DNA of 64,000 nt. Source: Prevotellaceae bacterium UBA1075. Its GTDB lineage: Bacteria; Bacteroidota; Bacteroidia; Bacteroidales; Bacteroidaceae. Below the pieces are notes generated by a model. The model saw only the letters and a list, made by a program, of their open reading frames with translations, was not told the origin of the DNA and did no database searches. The translations under genes were made by a program, and so were the position numbers. Where the stretch lies: NCBI GenBank assembly GCA_002316015.1, contig DCCS01000023.1, positions 21,974-85,973 on the forward strand, given 5' to 3'. Positions 53,371-62,835 of this stretch are shown piece by piece. Position 1 is the first letter of the stretch, and each line of letters starts with the position of its first letter.

Positions 53371-54510
53371 TTACCTTTCCGTCAGCGCGTCGATGATTTG
53401 CGTGGGTCGCCCGTTGCTGAGAAATGCCCCTTGCGTGTAGCCCATCCATCCGTCGTAGGCCTGGGGCTCGCGGTAGAAGACCCCCTGGCATGTGATGTTG
53501 GCATGGGCCTCGGACACCAGTTGGCGCATGTGCATGCTGCTGGCTGTCTCCTGGCTTACGGGCACTCCACATTCCACGATCATGCAGGGCTTCTTGTATC
53601 TGTTGTAGAGCATGTCCGTGGTCTGCATGGTGAATGCGATGGCATCATTCTCGTTCTGAACCACAGCGGAAGCGGATGTGCCCATGGGCTGGAACGTGGA
53701 TCCTACGGCCAGGGTGGGGTAGAGTGTGAGCCCAATCTGGTCATAGAGCGTGCTTCGGATCCCGTCAATTGCGGCACACAAGGCCGGCTGATTGAGCGGG
53801 TCGCCCGCTGCCACGATAATCTGGGCCTGCGGGCAGATGCCCCGCGCGGCCTGGCATGCCTGGCTTACCAGCGTGGCATACTGGCTGGCGTGCCGCCTGA
53901 TGTCGCCCTCGGGCCAGAGCACTCCGTTCTCCGTCTGGTTGCCTATCTGTATCCATCGGGGGTGTATGCCGTTGCTTGTGAGTGCGGTCAGGGTGCTGGC
54001 GACATGGTCACGCACGTCGGTGGCCAGTTGTTCAATGCCGTGCCCCTGCCAGTCCCGTGGCGTGCGCTGCAGTGTCGCTGTGGCTATGGTGTCGCTCAGA
54101 TGCAGGCTCACCAGGAGGTCGAGCCCCAACTGGCTCACCCGCTCTGCCTTGCGCAGCACATCCTGTGTGCCGCAGTAGCCATCGCTGGGGTTCACCAGCA
54201 GGCGCAGGGCAATGGCATTCAGTCCCAGGTCGTGCATGACGGCCGGGCAGTCCATAGGCTCTCGGTGGTTCCACGAGTAGAACTTCTTGCCTTCGTCCTC
54301 CATCTGCGAGTACCAACTGATGTCGGCTCCTCGCGCAAAGTCGCGGGGCTTCACCTCGGGCAGCGTGTCCCTGCCCGTGGTGTCGGGCACAAGTGTGCTG
54401 TCACCAGGGGTGGGCGTGGGAGGCGTGGGTGGCGTGGCAGGGCCGTCCCCCCCGCAGGACGTCATGGCCAGCAGAAGCAGCAGTGCGGGCAGCAGGTGTT
54501 GTGTGCTCAT
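53371..54510 (-). CDS. GH53-like (endo-galactanase family) lipoprotein, acid/base Glu missing
   Basis: A 379-residue lipoprotein (lipobox MTSC) with a Pro/Thr-rich linker and a GH53 fold: RGADISWYSQMEDEGKKFYS at the start, then LRLLVNPSDGYCG. GH53 enzymes cut beta-1,4-galactan. The usual acid/base glutamate in the GNE motif is replaced by Gln192 (IQIGNQTENGVLWPEG), and FHYSD is LHLSD. The nucleophile glutamate appears kept as Glu313 (IVECGVP). It may therefore be inactive or use a changed mechanism, perhaps as a binding protein. It overlaps cvfB by 4 bases. Confidence 0.8.
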   Translation of the reverse strand: MSTQHLLPALLLLLAMTSCGGDGPATPPTPPTPTPGDSTLVPDTTGRDTLPEVKPRDFARGADISWYSQMEDEGKKFYSWNHREPMDCPAVMHDLGLNAIALRLLVNPSDGYCGTQDVLRKAERVSQLGLDLLVSLHLSDTIATATLQRTPRDWQGHGIEQLATDVRDHVASTLTALTSNGIHPRWIQIGNQTENGVLWPEGDIRRHASQYATLVSQACQAARGICPQAQIIVAAGDPLNQPALCAAIDGIRSTLYDQIGLTLYPTLAVGSTFQPMGTSASAVVQNENDAIAFTMQTTDMLYNRYKKPCMIVECGVPVSQETASSMHMRQLVSEAHANITCQGVFYREPQAYDGWMGYTQGAFLSNGRPTQIIDALTER

Positions 54511-55382
54511 GCCTCTTGCTTCCCTTGGGCGGTCAGGTGTATGCCGTCTCCGCAGATTTCGATGAGCCGCTGGCGGTACAGGTCGCCCACGGCCTTCTTG
54601 AACACCTTCTTGCTCACGCCGAACACGGCGTAAATCTCCTCTGCCGGGCTCTTGTCGCCCAGTGGGGTCTGCCCGCCGTTCGTCCTGAGGTGGCGAAGCA
54701 ACACCGCGCTGAAGTCTTCCACGCCTCGCTGTCCGGGACGGTGCAGTGTGAGGTCGATTTTCCCATCGGGACGCACCTGGCTGATGTAGCCTGTCACGCG
54801 GTCGCCGGTGTGCAGGGTGCGGAACATCTGCGTGTCATAGAGCAGCCCTCCGTAGCGGTTGTCGACGATGGCCTTCAGCCCCAGGTCGGTTTTTTGCCAT
54901 ATGAGCAGTTCCACTTGGTCGCCTGTGTGGTAGGGCGGGAAGTCCTGTGCCAGGAAATTCTCCACTTTGGCACTGGCCATGATGCGGTACGTCTCGGGGT
55001 CAAGATGTACATGCACGATGTAGCCGCGTCCCTTCTGCATCTTCATCTTCTGTTCGCGGAAGGGCACGAAGAGGTCTTTCATCGGCCCCCAGTGCAGGAA
55101 GGCGCCGAAGTTGTTGACCCATGCCACTTCCAGGTAGGCGAAGTCCCCCACCTGTGCCAGCGGCATGTGTGTGGTGGCCACGACGCGCTCCTGGGGGTCA
55201 AGGTAGATAAACACCTCCAGCATGTCGCCCAGGCGCATGTCGATGTCGGGGCGTATCTCCCCGTTGGGCAGCAGCACCTCCCCGTACTGTTCTCCACCGT
55301 CCAGGTAGAATCCGAAATCCACCTGTCGGTTGACCCTGAGCAGGCAGGTGCGCCCTATCTGCAGTTCGTCTCTCTCTCTCAT
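54507..55382 (-). CDS. cvfB: CvfB-type S1 RNA-binding protein
   Basis: A 291-residue protein of the CvfB/YitL family with several S1-type domains and a C-terminal winged helix. Evidence: [40 protein letters not shown], a middle [20 protein letters not shown] typical of the S1 fold, and the C-terminal [20 protein letters not shown]. CvfB acts on RNA or virulence gene expression in Staphylococcus; here the role is unknown. It overlaps lolD upstream and the GH53-like gene downstream by 4 bases each. Confidence 0.88.
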   Translation of the reverse strand: MRERDELQIGRTCLLRVNRQVDFGFYLDGGEQYGEVLLPNGEIRPDIDMRLGDMLEVFIYLDPQERVVATTHMPLAQVGDFAYLEVAWVNNFGAFLHWGPMKDLFVPFREQKMKMQKGRGYIVHVHLDPETYRIMASAKVENFLAQDFPPYHTGDQVELLIWQKTDLGLKAIVDNRYGGLLYDTQMFRTLHTGDRVTGYISQVRPDGKIDLTLHRPGQRGVEDFSAVLLRHLRTNGGQTPLGDKSPAEEIYAVFGVSKKVFKKAVGDLYRQRLIEICGDGIHLTAQGKQEA

Positions 55383-56083
55383 GCCTGTTTCTCTGTGTCG
55401 GTAGTTGTTGTGTCTGTCGTTGTGATGCTTCCGTCCAGCATGTGTATGGTGCGGTCGGTCTGGCTGGCCAGGCTGTTGTCATGTGTCACGATGACGAATG
55501 TCTGGCCCATGCGGTCGCGCAGGTCAAAGAAGAGCCGGTGCAACTCCTCCTTGTTGTGGGTGTCCAGCGAGCCGCTTGGCTCATCGGCAAACACCACGGC
55601 GGGATGGTTTGTCAGCGCCCTCGCCACGGCCACCCGTTGCTTCTCGCCGCCCGAGAGTTGGCTGGGCTTGTGCTCCGCGCGGTCGGCCAGTCCCATGAAG
55701 TCGAGCAGTTCCTGTGCTCTCTTCCGCGCCTCCCGCTTGCCCGTCCCTCGTATCAGGGCGGGTATCATCACGTTCTCCAGCGCGGTGAACTCTGGCAGGA
55801 GTTGGTGAAACTGGAACACAAAGCCGATGTTCTTGTTGCGGAAGTGTGCCAACTTGTTGGCCGAGAGCCGGCTCATGCTCTGCCCGTCGATGATGACCTC
55901 GCCCTTGTCGGGGCGGTCGAGTGTGCCCATGATTTGCAGCAGCGTGGTTTTTCCCGCTCCGCTGGGCCCCACGATGGCCACCACCTCTCCGCGGCTCACT
56001 TGCAGGTCGATGCCCTTGAGCACCTGCAGGGAGCCGAAACTCTTGGTGACTCCATGGACTTGTATCATGCTGTCTTCTTGCAT
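55379..56083 (-). CDS. lolD: LolD-type ABC transporter ATP-binding protein
   Basis: A 234-residue ABC ATPase of the MacB/LolD group. Walker A is GPSGAGKTT (residues 39-47), the signature [16 protein letters not shown], and Walker [13 protein letters not shown]. In the Lol system it powers release of lipoproteins from the inner membrane. Its membrane partners (LolC/E) are not in the window, so its assignment to Lol rather than another MacB-type exporter is tentative. Its first position with cvfB and a lipoprotein gene suggests co-transcription. The C-terminus has an unusual run of Thr/Asp. Confidence 0.85.
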   Translation of the reverse strand: MQEDSMIQVHGVTKSFGSLQVLKGIDLQVSRGEVVAIVGPSGAGKTTLLQIMGTLDRPDKGEVIIDGQSMSRLSANKLAHFRNKNIGFVFQFHQLLPEFTALENVMIPALIRGTGKREARKRAQELLDFMGLADRAEHKPSQLSGGEKQRVAVARALTNHPAVVFADEPSGSLDTHNKEELHRLFFDLRDRMGQTFVIVTHDNSLASQTDRTIHMLDGSITTTDTTTTDTEKQA

Positions 56084-56140
56084 ACGATTTTGTTTATTCC
56101 TTGTTGTCGGGCCATGCCCTCCTGGCTTCCGTCTTGCCCC

Positions 56141-57292
56141 CTATTCCACAGGCACGAGTCCCCTCTGGTCTTCCCAGCGGAACAGGCGTGCCTCGCAGTA
56201 TTGTCGCCCGGTGGCCTTGTCGCGCCCGCCCACCGACACATAGAAGCGTCCGTCGCCCAGCGAGACCAGTCCTGTACTTCCCCACTTGAAGTTCCACCCC
56301 CAGGTGTCATGCGCAGGGTCGTGCTCGCCCTGCATGAGAAGCGGCATCACCAGTCCGGTGGTCCTGGGTTCCACACCCTTCAGGACTTCCCTCGTGGGCT
56401 TTCCCTGCCCGTCGGCCACATAGAGCCCGAAGTTCTTCCATCCGGGTTTCTTGCCTGGGTACACGGCGGCCAGCATGTGCCCCGTGTGGCTGTCGTAGCA
56501 CAGGTTCTGCACGCCCCAGCATGTGTTGCCCGTGTGTATGTAATAGGTGGCATCAGCTTTCTTGGGACCGCTGTGGTGCAGGTTCTGCGGGACGAGCGTC
56601 TGTTCGTGTTTCCTCAACTTGTCCACATCGTAGCACAGCAGCACCTGGTAGTCGTTGTCGGTGCGGTCGTTCTCCGAGTAGATGCCATAGGCCACATACA
56701 GCATCCTGCGCCCCCTGCCTTTTCCCCAGCGCGGAGCCAGCGTAAGTCCGTCAATCCCCGAGCATCCGAAGCGGTGGCGCAGCGTGCGTCCCTGGTTGGT
56801 GACCTCGGCGTTGAAGTCATCCACGGCAGGTCGCACATACACCGTGGTCATCACTTCCTGCGCGTTCATATGCTCGCGGTTGATGCGTGCCACATCGAAG
56901 ACGGCTATATAGAACCCGTCCTCGTTGTCGTTCCTCACGCCTCCCATGCCGTCCATTATGCCCTGTCCGATTGCATCGTGCTTGTATTCCAGACTGCCAT
57001 AGAGCCGCCCGTCGTCGGGATTGAGCGAGATGCAGCCCAGGTGACCCGTGAGCCCCTCCACGCTTCCCAGCACGCGTCCCTGCATGTCCACCTTGACCAG
57101 ACTGGTGGTGAAGGACATGTACATGCAGTCGCGCTTGCGGTCGTAGGCTATTCCCTGCACGTGGAACTTGTCTTGCAGCCCCGTCCTTATGGTGAGCGGG
57201 AAGTTCTGCGCGCGGACTTGTGACACGCACGTGGCGGGCACGTCCAGTGCCAGGAAAAGCGCGGCAAGAGCCGAAAGTCTCAGTTTGTTCAT
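56141..57292 (-). CDS. Exported protein, probably beta-propeller-like
   Basis: A 383-residue exported protein of unknown function. The signal peptide is MNKLRLSALAALFLALDVPA, with a probable cleavage at VRA. The mature part has repeated strand-like segments with GLY/GR turns (KFHVQGIAYDRKRDCMYMSF, GLTGHLGCISLNPDDGRLYG, RMLYVAYGIYSENDRTDND), consistent with a beta-propeller. It starts at the stop of the antiporter gene (4-base overlap), so it is translated with it; the reason for this pairing is unclear. Confidence 0.75.
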   Translation of the reverse strand: MNKLRLSALAALFLALDVPATCVSQVRAQNFPLTIRTGLQDKFHVQGIAYDRKRDCMYMSFTTSLVKVDMQGRVLGSVEGLTGHLGCISLNPDDGRLYGSLEYKHDAIGQGIMDGMGGVRNDNEDGFYIAVFDVARINREHMNAQEVMTTVYVRPAVDDFNAEVTNQGRTLRHRFGCSGIDGLTLAPRWGKGRGRRMLYVAYGIYSENDRTDNDYQVLLCYDVDKLRKHEQTLVPQNLHHSGPKKADATYYIHTGNTCWGVQNLCYDSHTGHMLAAVYPGKKPGWKNFGLYVADGQGKPTREVLKGVEPRTTGLVMPLLMQGEHDPAHDTWGWNFKWGSTGLVSLGDGRFYVSVGGRDKATGRQYCEARLFRWEDQRGLVPVE

Positions 57293-59421
57293 TGGGTGAA
57301 GAATTGTCTGAGCCAGTTCTTGAGCGTGCGCGGCCTGCGTGTTACCGCAGATCCGTTGGGCGCAAACACGCACACGGAATCCTGCGGGTCGCCCCATTGG
57401 TCGGGGTACAGCAGCATGACGCTGGTGTGGCTGAAGTAAATGTGGATTTTGTATGGCAGGTCGTCAAACCCTGTCTGGTACGATATGAAGCCCGGGCGTG
57501 CGGTCACCACGACGAGCATGGTGTCCTTGCCTGTCTCGTTCCGCAGCGCGAGCCAGTCTTCCCAGTGCTCCATGGGTTTGTACCCGGCGCGCAGGCTGGG
57601 GTGCTTGTTCTGCATGTACCCGCGTATGTAGGGCAGTGTGTCGGCGTGGGCGTGGAAGTCCAGGTGGCAGTCCAACTGCTCGCCCATACGGCACACGTGC
57701 TCCAGCCATTTGTAAAAGCCCACCTCGTACTCGGCCTTTGGCGGTATTGTCACGATCACCCTGCGCAGTGTGCCGGGCGGCACGATGCCCCTGAGGGCCA
57801 TCACCTCGCGGTGTGACCCGCGCAGCACGTTGTCTATCACCGGCCCCAGCGAGGATTTGGGCATGCTCGCGGTGCGGTCTGCCAGGCACATGATGACCTC
57901 TCCGCAGTCGAATTCCTTGATGGTGTGCAGGATGCCCCCGGCCAGGTTCGTGCTCAGACGGTTGAGCGTGCCCATGCGCACGTTGGCGGCCGCCGCCGTC
58001 TTCTGGGCACTCTCCAGCAGTTTCTGTCCGCGCCTGTGCCGGCCCGCGCCCTCGTTGCTGTCATCGTCGTAGGCCACCGAGAGCCCCATCAGGCTGTCGG
58101 GTATGTAGGGATTGCGGATGAGGATGGCCAGTTGGGTCATCACGCTCACCGTGTCCTCCTGGCTGTAGACCACCAGGCACTTTCCGTGGTAGGACCCGCG
58201 GTTCTCGTCGGGCGTGGTGTCGGTGAGGGCCAGCGCGCGCGCGCCCTTGCCGGTGGCGAGCCCGCTCACCAGGCAACTGCACAGGATGAGCAGCATCGTC
58301 CCGTTGAGCGTCTCTTCGCCCATCAGCCCCACATGCGGGTCGATGCCGATCATCACGATGGCCAGGGCGCCGGCCGCGTGTGCGTTGGTGAGCCCGAACA
58401 TCAGCCACATGCCGTTGCGGTCGTATCCGCCTTGCCAGGCCATGATGGCCGAGGCCATCCACTTGGTGAGTATGCCCGTGGCCACCAGGATGAGCATCGG
58501 CCACAACGCGCTCACCCCTCCGGCGAGTGAGCGCACATTGATGATCATGCCCACGCCTATAAGGAAATAGGGAATGAAGAGGGCATTGCCCACAAACTCC
58601 AGGTGGTTCATGAGTGGGCTGGTGCGTGGCACCAGGCGGTTGATGACCAGCCCTGCCATGAACGCGCCCAGCAATCCTTCCAGACCCGCCAGTTTGGCCA
58701 GGGCCGCGCTCAGGAACACCAGGGCCATGATGAAGATATACTGCATCACCCCATCATCGTACCTGCGCAGGAACCCGCGCCCCAGCCTGGGGAACACAAG
58801 CAGCACAAAGGCCACATAGGCCGCGCATTTCACAGGAAACAGCACCCAGGTGAGAACTGAGGAGCCGGGCTGCTGCGCGCCCTCCACCAGGGCCACAATG
58901 AGCAGGGCCGCAAACGTGGTGAACGCCGTGGCCACCACGCTGATGACCACCACGCTGTTGCGGCTCATGCCATAGCGGCTTACGGTGGGGTAACTGACCA
59001 GGGTGTGCGAGGCGAATATGCAGGCCATGAGCACACTGGTGAGCGTGCTGTAATGCAGCAGGTATCTGCAGGAACACCAGCCCAGCACAAAGGGGATGGT
59101 GAATGTGAGCGCTCCGAACTTCAGCCCGCTGCGTCCGTATTGTGCCACACTGCCCATGTCCAGCTCGAGCGCGGCCAGGAACATGATGTAGTAGATGCCC
59201 ACTTGCCCGAAGAGCTCAAACGAACTGTCGCGGCTCAGAAGGTTGAGGCCATGCTCGCCTACCAGCATGCCGGCCAGTATGAGCCCTATGATGTGGGGGA
59301 CGCGCAGGCGGCCGAGCAGCAGCGGAGCAAGCAGGATGATGCCCAGCACCACAAAGAAAATCCAGGTGGGGTCGGTGATTAGAGCCTGTGCGGAAGCAAG
59401 GATTGCAAGTGTGGTTGGCAT
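57289..59421 (-). CDS. CPA2-type cation/proton antiporter
   Basis: A 710-residue membrane protein. Residues about 1-400 hold about 12 membrane helices of the monovalent cation:proton antiporter-2 family (LRVPHIIGLILAGMLVGEHG, LEGLLGAFMAGLVINRLVP, NAHAAGALAIVMIG). Residues about 410-710 form a cytoplasmic part with a pair of USP-like folds (KCLVVYSQEDTVSVMTQLAI, DCGEVIMCLADRTASM) that may bind nucleotide and regulate transport. The promoter box is at 59454-59461. Which ion it moves cannot be told from sequence. Confidence 0.88.
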   Translation of the reverse strand: MPTTLAILASAQALITDPTWIFFVVLGIILLAPLLLGRLRVPHIIGLILAGMLVGEHGLNLLSRDSSFELFGQVGIYYIMFLAALELDMGSVAQYGRSGLKFGALTFTIPFVLGWCSCRYLLHYSTLTSVLMACIFASHTLVSYPTVSRYGMSRNSVVVISVVATAFTTFAALLIVALVEGAQQPGSSVLTWVLFPVKCAAYVAFVLLVFPRLGRGFLRRYDDGVMQYIFIMALVFLSAALAKLAGLEGLLGAFMAGLVINRLVPRTSPLMNHLEFVGNALFIPYFLIGVGMIINVRSLAGGVSALWPMLILVATGILTKWMASAIMAWQGGYDRNGMWLMFGLTNAHAAGALAIVMIGIDPHVGLMGEETLNGTMLLILCSCLVSGLATGKGARALALTDTTPDENRGSYHGKCLVVYSQEDTVSVMTQLAILIRNPYIPDSLMGLSVAYDDDSNEGAGRHRRGQKLLESAQKTAAAANVRMGTLNRLSTNLAGGILHTIKEFDCGEVIMCLADRTASMPKSSLGPVIDNVLRGSHREVMALRGIVPPGTLRRVIVTIPPKAEYEVGFYKWLEHVCRMGEQLDCHLDFHAHADTLPYIRGYMQNKHPSLRAGYKPMEHWEDWLALRNETGKDTMLVVVTARPGFISYQTGFDDLPYKIHIYFSHTSVMLLYPDQWGDPQDSVCVFAPNGSAVTRRPRTLKNWLRQFFTQ

Positions 59422-59453
59422 ATCGAGGGCTGTCCTGATGTTCGTTTCTCACA

Positions 59454-59461
59454 CAAAGATA
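59454..59461 (-). promoter_or_regulatory. -7 box of the antiporter gene
   Basis: Minus strand TATCTTTG, 32 bases before the ATG at 59421. Confidence 0.5.
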
Positions 59462-59515
59462 CGCCCTTTTGGCGAAATGTGCCCCCTTGTCCTCCCGTTA
59501 TTGTGGGGAATTGAG

Positions 59516-59523
59516 TAATTTTG
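59516..59523 (+). promoter_or_regulatory. -7 box of asd
   Basis: Plus strand TAATTTTG, 30 bases before the asd ATG, divergent from the antiporter promoter. Confidence 0.5.
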
Positions 59524-59553
59524 CAGTGGCAAACCAATTAGACGAACAAGTAC

Positions 59554-60570
59554 ATGAGAGTAGCAATCGTAGGTGCCAGCGGTGCCGTGGGACAGGAGTT
59601 CCTGAGAGTGCTGGAGGAGCGCAAGTTCCCCGCCGATGAGTTATTGTTGTTTGGCAGCCAGCGCAGTGCCGGGGCCAAGTACAACTTCCAGGGGAAGGAA
59701 CTGGAGGTGAAACTGCTGCAGCATAACGATGACTTCAAGGGAGTGGACATTGCCTTCACCAGCGCGGGCGCGGGTGTGAGCCGTGAGTTTGCCGATACAA
59801 TCACCAAGCATGGAGCCGTGATGATAGACAACTCCTCGGCATTCCGCATGGACGAGGATGTGCCCCTGGTGGTGCCCGAGTGCAACGCGCAGGACGTGCT
59901 CAATCGCCCGCGCGGCATCATCGCAAACCCCAACTGCACCACTATCATGATGGTGGTGGCACTGGAGTGCCTGGAGCGGTTGAGCCACATCAAGCGCATC
60001 CGCGTGGCATCCTACCAGGCCGCCAGTGGTGCCGGTGCCGCAGCCATGGCCGAGCTGGAGCAGCAATACCGTGAGGTGCTTGACGGAAAGCCTGTGACGG
60101 TCGACAAGTTTGCCTATCAGCTGGCCTACAATGTCATCCCCCAGATAGACGTGTTCACCGACAATGGCTATACCAAGGAGGAGATGAAGATGTTCAACGA
60201 GACACGCAAGATAATGCACAGCGATGTCCGTTGCTCGGCCACATGCGTGCGTGTGCCCAGCCTTCGCAGCCACTCCGAGGCCATATGGGCCGAGACGGAA
60301 GAGCCTGTGTCGCCCGAGGCTTTTGCCCAGGCCATACGTGAGGGCGAGGGTGTGCGGCTGATGGACGACCCTGCCCACAAGGTGTATCCCATGCCTCTGT
60401 TCCTGGCCGGCAAGGACGATGTGTATGTGGGACGCATACGCAAGGACCTTGCCTGCGAGAATGGCCTCACCTTCTGGCTGGTGGGTGACCAGATCAAGAA
60501 GGGCGCGGCTCTCAATGCCGTGCAGATTGCCGAGTACCTGGTCAGGGTGGGCAACGTGAAGCGGGCCTAA
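59554..60570 (+). CDS. asd: Aspartate-semialdehyde dehydrogenase
   Basis: A 338-residue enzyme that reduces aspartyl phosphate to aspartate semialdehyde, the branch point to lysine/diaminopimelate, threonine and methionine. The NADP loop is [18 protein letters not shown] and the catalytic cysteine is Cys128 in [13 protein letters not shown]. Other signatures are [17 protein letters not shown] and [12 protein letters not shown]. Length is normal. Its stop overlaps by 4 bases the stop of the convergent small gene. Confidence 0.97.
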   Translation: MRVAIVGASGAVGQEFLRVLEERKFPADELLLFGSQRSAGAKYNFQGKELEVKLLQHNDDFKGVDIAFTSAGAGVSREFADTITKHGAVMIDNSSAFRMDEDVPLVVPECNAQDVLNRPRGIIANPNCTTIMMVVALECLERLSHIKRIRVASYQAASGAGAAAMAELEQQYREVLDGKPVTVDKFAYQLAYNVIPQIDVFTDNGYTKEEMKMFNETRKIMHSDVRCSATCVRVPSLRSHSEAIWAETEEPVSPEAFAQAIREGEGVRLMDDPAHKVYPMPLFLAGKDDVYVGRIRKDLACENGLTFWLVGDQIKKGAALNAVQIAEYLVRVGNVKRA

Positions 60571-60833
60571 TCCCTGCACTGGTATACTGCCAGGGCCATC
60601 CAGGCCAGCAGCAGCGCGGCCACAAGTGGCGACATGCCTCCGAAAATCATCAGGGAGGCTGTTGCCACTTGTGCGTTGGTCAGTTTGACAGCCTTGAGTG
60701 CGCTCACCTCCTCGCCCAGTATCGCGCTATAAAGGTTGGCCACGGCGGTGATGGCCTTGGACTCCAGTACCATTTGACGCAGTGTGCGCTGCTGCACGTT
60801 CTTCTTGCCGATGTAGATGGCTTCTGTTTTCAT
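60567..60833 (-). CDS. Small membrane protein, unknown
   Basis: An 88-residue protein, not recognised. A polar N-terminal half ([20 protein letters not shown]) is followed by [19 protein letters not shown] and a C-terminal hydrophobic segment ([20 protein letters not shown]). The ATG at 60833 is preferred; starts at 60884 or 60911 would lie at or before the probable transcription start. It is convergent with asd. Confidence 0.6.
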   Translation of the reverse strand: MKTEAIYIGKKNVQQRTLRQMVLESKAITAVANLYSAILGEEVSALKAVKLTNAQVATASLMIFGGMSPLVAALLLAWMALAVYQCRD

Positions 60834-61163
60834 AACGCTTCCTTTCTCTTTTGGGTTAGTAATGTGGTCTTTTTTGTTAGACATTGCAAAGTTCGGCACA
60901 CCATGTGACACTTACCGTCACAAGAATGTTTTGTTTGTTAAAGTTTGCTAATTCCTGGTGTCTATGGGTGCTTTTCATATCCTTTCCTATGCTTTTCCCA
61001 TGCTGCGAGGAGTGCCGGGTGTCCAGGCGCATGGCACGCACATACAATATTATATAATGATGAAAAAGGGAGAGAGGAGGCTGCCTTCACCCCAGACTCT
61101 TCGAGGAGCAACTGGTTACCTTTTGCTCCGAGGTTTCTCTTGGGATGGAGAGTGGCATTCTTG

Positions 61164-61251
61164 GCATGCGGCTGCGTTTGGCATCGCATGCGGCTGCGTT
61201 TGGCATCGCATGCCGCTGCATTTGGCATCGCATGCCGCTGCGTCGGATGGT
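61164..61251. repeat. 22-base tandem repeat array, locus B
   Basis: Four units start at 61164, 61186, 61208 and 61230, each 22 bases, consensus GCATGCGGCTGCGTTTGG followed by CATC. The later units have GCATGCCGCTGC. The same unit, with one or two changes, forms the array at 25070-25172. Both arrays are in gene-free gaps. Confidence 0.9.
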
Positions 61252-61326
61252 GCCCGTGTCCGCAATGGGCTTCTCTCCCTTTCGGAAGGGTGGGAGGGGC
61301 TTCTCCCTCATGCCTTCCAAATGGAA

Positions 61327-61359
61327 GAGGCGGCCATCCCCGTATGGTATGGCCGCCTC
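61327..61359. terminator. Terminator of the DUF4270 gene
   Basis: GAGGCGGCCAT (61327-61337) pairs perfectly with ATGGCCGCCTC (61349-61359), 28 bases beyond the DUF4270 stop on the minus strand. Confidence 0.6.
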
Positions 61360-61386
61360 CCGGAAGTTGTCTGGCACCGCTGTCTC

Positions 61387-62835
61387 TTATTGCTTGAAGC
61401 GGCTGTAGATGACTTGCATGCTGATGGGGTTGTGCGGCCCGCCCAGCAGGCGCACGCTGTTCATGCTCATGTCGTGTGTCACACTCACCTGGTGCGTGTT
61501 GCCATAGGAATCCGTGGTGGTGCTTATGCTCACGGGCACCAGTACCACCCTGTTCCAGTCGGGATGCTTCTGCTCCCACGCCTCCTCGCTCAGGCGCTCC
61601 TGTCTCATGCCGTTTTCCTTCTCGCGCTGGCACAGGCTGATGAGGCGGCAGATGTTGCTGAAGGTGTATGTGTTGTAGGTGCTGCTGTACGAGGTGGTGT
61701 ATGACGACTTGGAGTCGGACACTTTCCTCTTCTTGAAGAAGGAGTGCATCTCCTGCTTCCTGACCATCAGCAGTGACTGCGGGATGCCCAGGGCTTGGGT
61801 GGAGGCGCTGGTGTTGTTGTACCGCGTGAAGGTCAGTTGCGCGCGGCTCACGCTGTCGGTCTCGTGCCCTTTGTATATCTCGCTGATGGGCAGCCGCACC
61901 TCGGTGAGGATGCCTGCTGGGGTCTTCAGGTATGTGCAGCTGTCCTCGTTCACCAGCTCTTGCATGTTGTCATTGCTGAACTGTGTGCTCTGTATCACCT
62001 CGGGGGTGGCGGCGAACCTTGCCAGGGCGCTCAGGGTGGAGTCGCGCTTCTCCTTGTCGTGATAGGTGAAGTAGATGTTCAGCGTGCTGGCCTCTATGCT
62101 GAGCATGCTTCCGTTTCCGCTTTTGATCTTGAACAGGAAGCCGGGGAGCACCTTGCGGATAAAGGAGTAGGAGTCCTTGAAGTACTCCGGGTGGGTATAG
62201 TAGTCCCTCATGATCCGTGATCCCACCGAGTCGGGCAGCATGATGCGCACGTTGTCGGTGTGCGTGCTGCTGAGCCTCTCGGCGTCGGCCAGGTTGTAGT
62301 CCTCTGGCGTGAACACCTTGGTGGCCAGTGGCGCGCTTCCGGGCTGCACGAACTGCTCCAGGTCGGTGTCGGTGTAGTAGTCCTCTTCCTCGCTGAGCAC
62401 GTGGGTTTTGTCCAGCGGGTAAATCTCCAGTTTCAGGGGCGCGTTCTTGGCACCGTAGTAACTGTCGAAATAGAGGCGCACCTCCACCGAGTCGCATCTT
62501 ACGTTTCCGATGGGGTGCTCCTGCCCGTCATCGGGGAACATCTGTTCGAGCTTGGGGAACGAATAGTTCTCAAACGTGTGGAACTGTGCGGCAAAGCTTG
62601 CCTTGACGCGCGTGCCCGTTTCGGGGTCGTCGATGCTGCCCAGGTAACTTCTTGTGCTGCCCGCCAGCACAGAGTCCATGGCCCGGGAGTGCGTATATAC
62701 CTGGAATGTGCCGTGGGAGGAATAAACCTCCTCGCCCTTCGGCGGGATGCCGACAAGGGACGTGCTGTCATCGCACCCCGCGACGAGTAGTGCGGCCAGT
62801 GCGGTGAGTGTGGCCAGTGTTCCGTTAATCTTCAT
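61387..62835 (-). CDS. DUF4270 family lipoprotein
   Basis: A 482-residue lipoprotein with the lipobox LLVAGC after a short signal peptide. The body fits the DUF4270 family found in Bacteroidetes, beta-rich with features TFQVYTHSRAMDSVLAGSTR and SYLGSIDDPETGT near the start. It has an unusual Ser/Tyr/Thr-rich patch (SDSKSSYTTSYSSTYNTY). Function unknown. It starts 11 bases inside the end of the glycogen synthase gene, so translation is coupled. Confidence 0.85.
   Translation of the reverse strand: MKINGTLATLTALAALLVAGCDDSTSLVGIPPKGEEVYSSHGTFQVYTHSRAMDSVLAGSTRSYLGSIDDPETGTRVKASFAAQFHTFENYSFPKLEQMFPDDGQEHPIGNVRCDSVEVRLYFDSYYGAKNAPLKLEIYPLDKTHVLSEEEDYYTDTDLEQFVQPGSAPLATKVFTPEDYNLADAERLSSTHTDNVRIMLPDSVGSRIMRDYYTHPEYFKDSYSFIRKVLPGFLFKIKSGNGSMLSIEASTLNIYFTYHDKEKRDSTLSALARFAATPEVIQSTQFSNDNMQELVNEDSCTYLKTPAGILTEVRLPISEIYKGHETDSVSRAQLTFTRYNNTSASTQALGIPQSLLMVRKQEMHSFFKKRKVSDSKSSYTTSYSSTYNTYTFSNICRLISLCQREKENGMRQERLSEEAWEQKHPDWNRVVLVPVSISTTTDSYGNTHQVSVTHDMSMNSVRLLGGPHNPISMQVIYSRFKQ

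Larger units (their letters stand above)
60834..61386. other. Gene-free stretch carrying a 22-base repeat array
   Basis: No gene. It contains the tandem array at 61164-61251 and a terminator at 61327-61359. The -7 candidate before the small membrane protein reads GAACTTTG, one base off consensus. Confidence 0.4.

Noticed and set aside
55442..57223. Long plus-strand open frame opposite lolD and the exported propeller-like gene
   Set aside because: It spans two genes with clear motifs on the opposite strand and has no family features.
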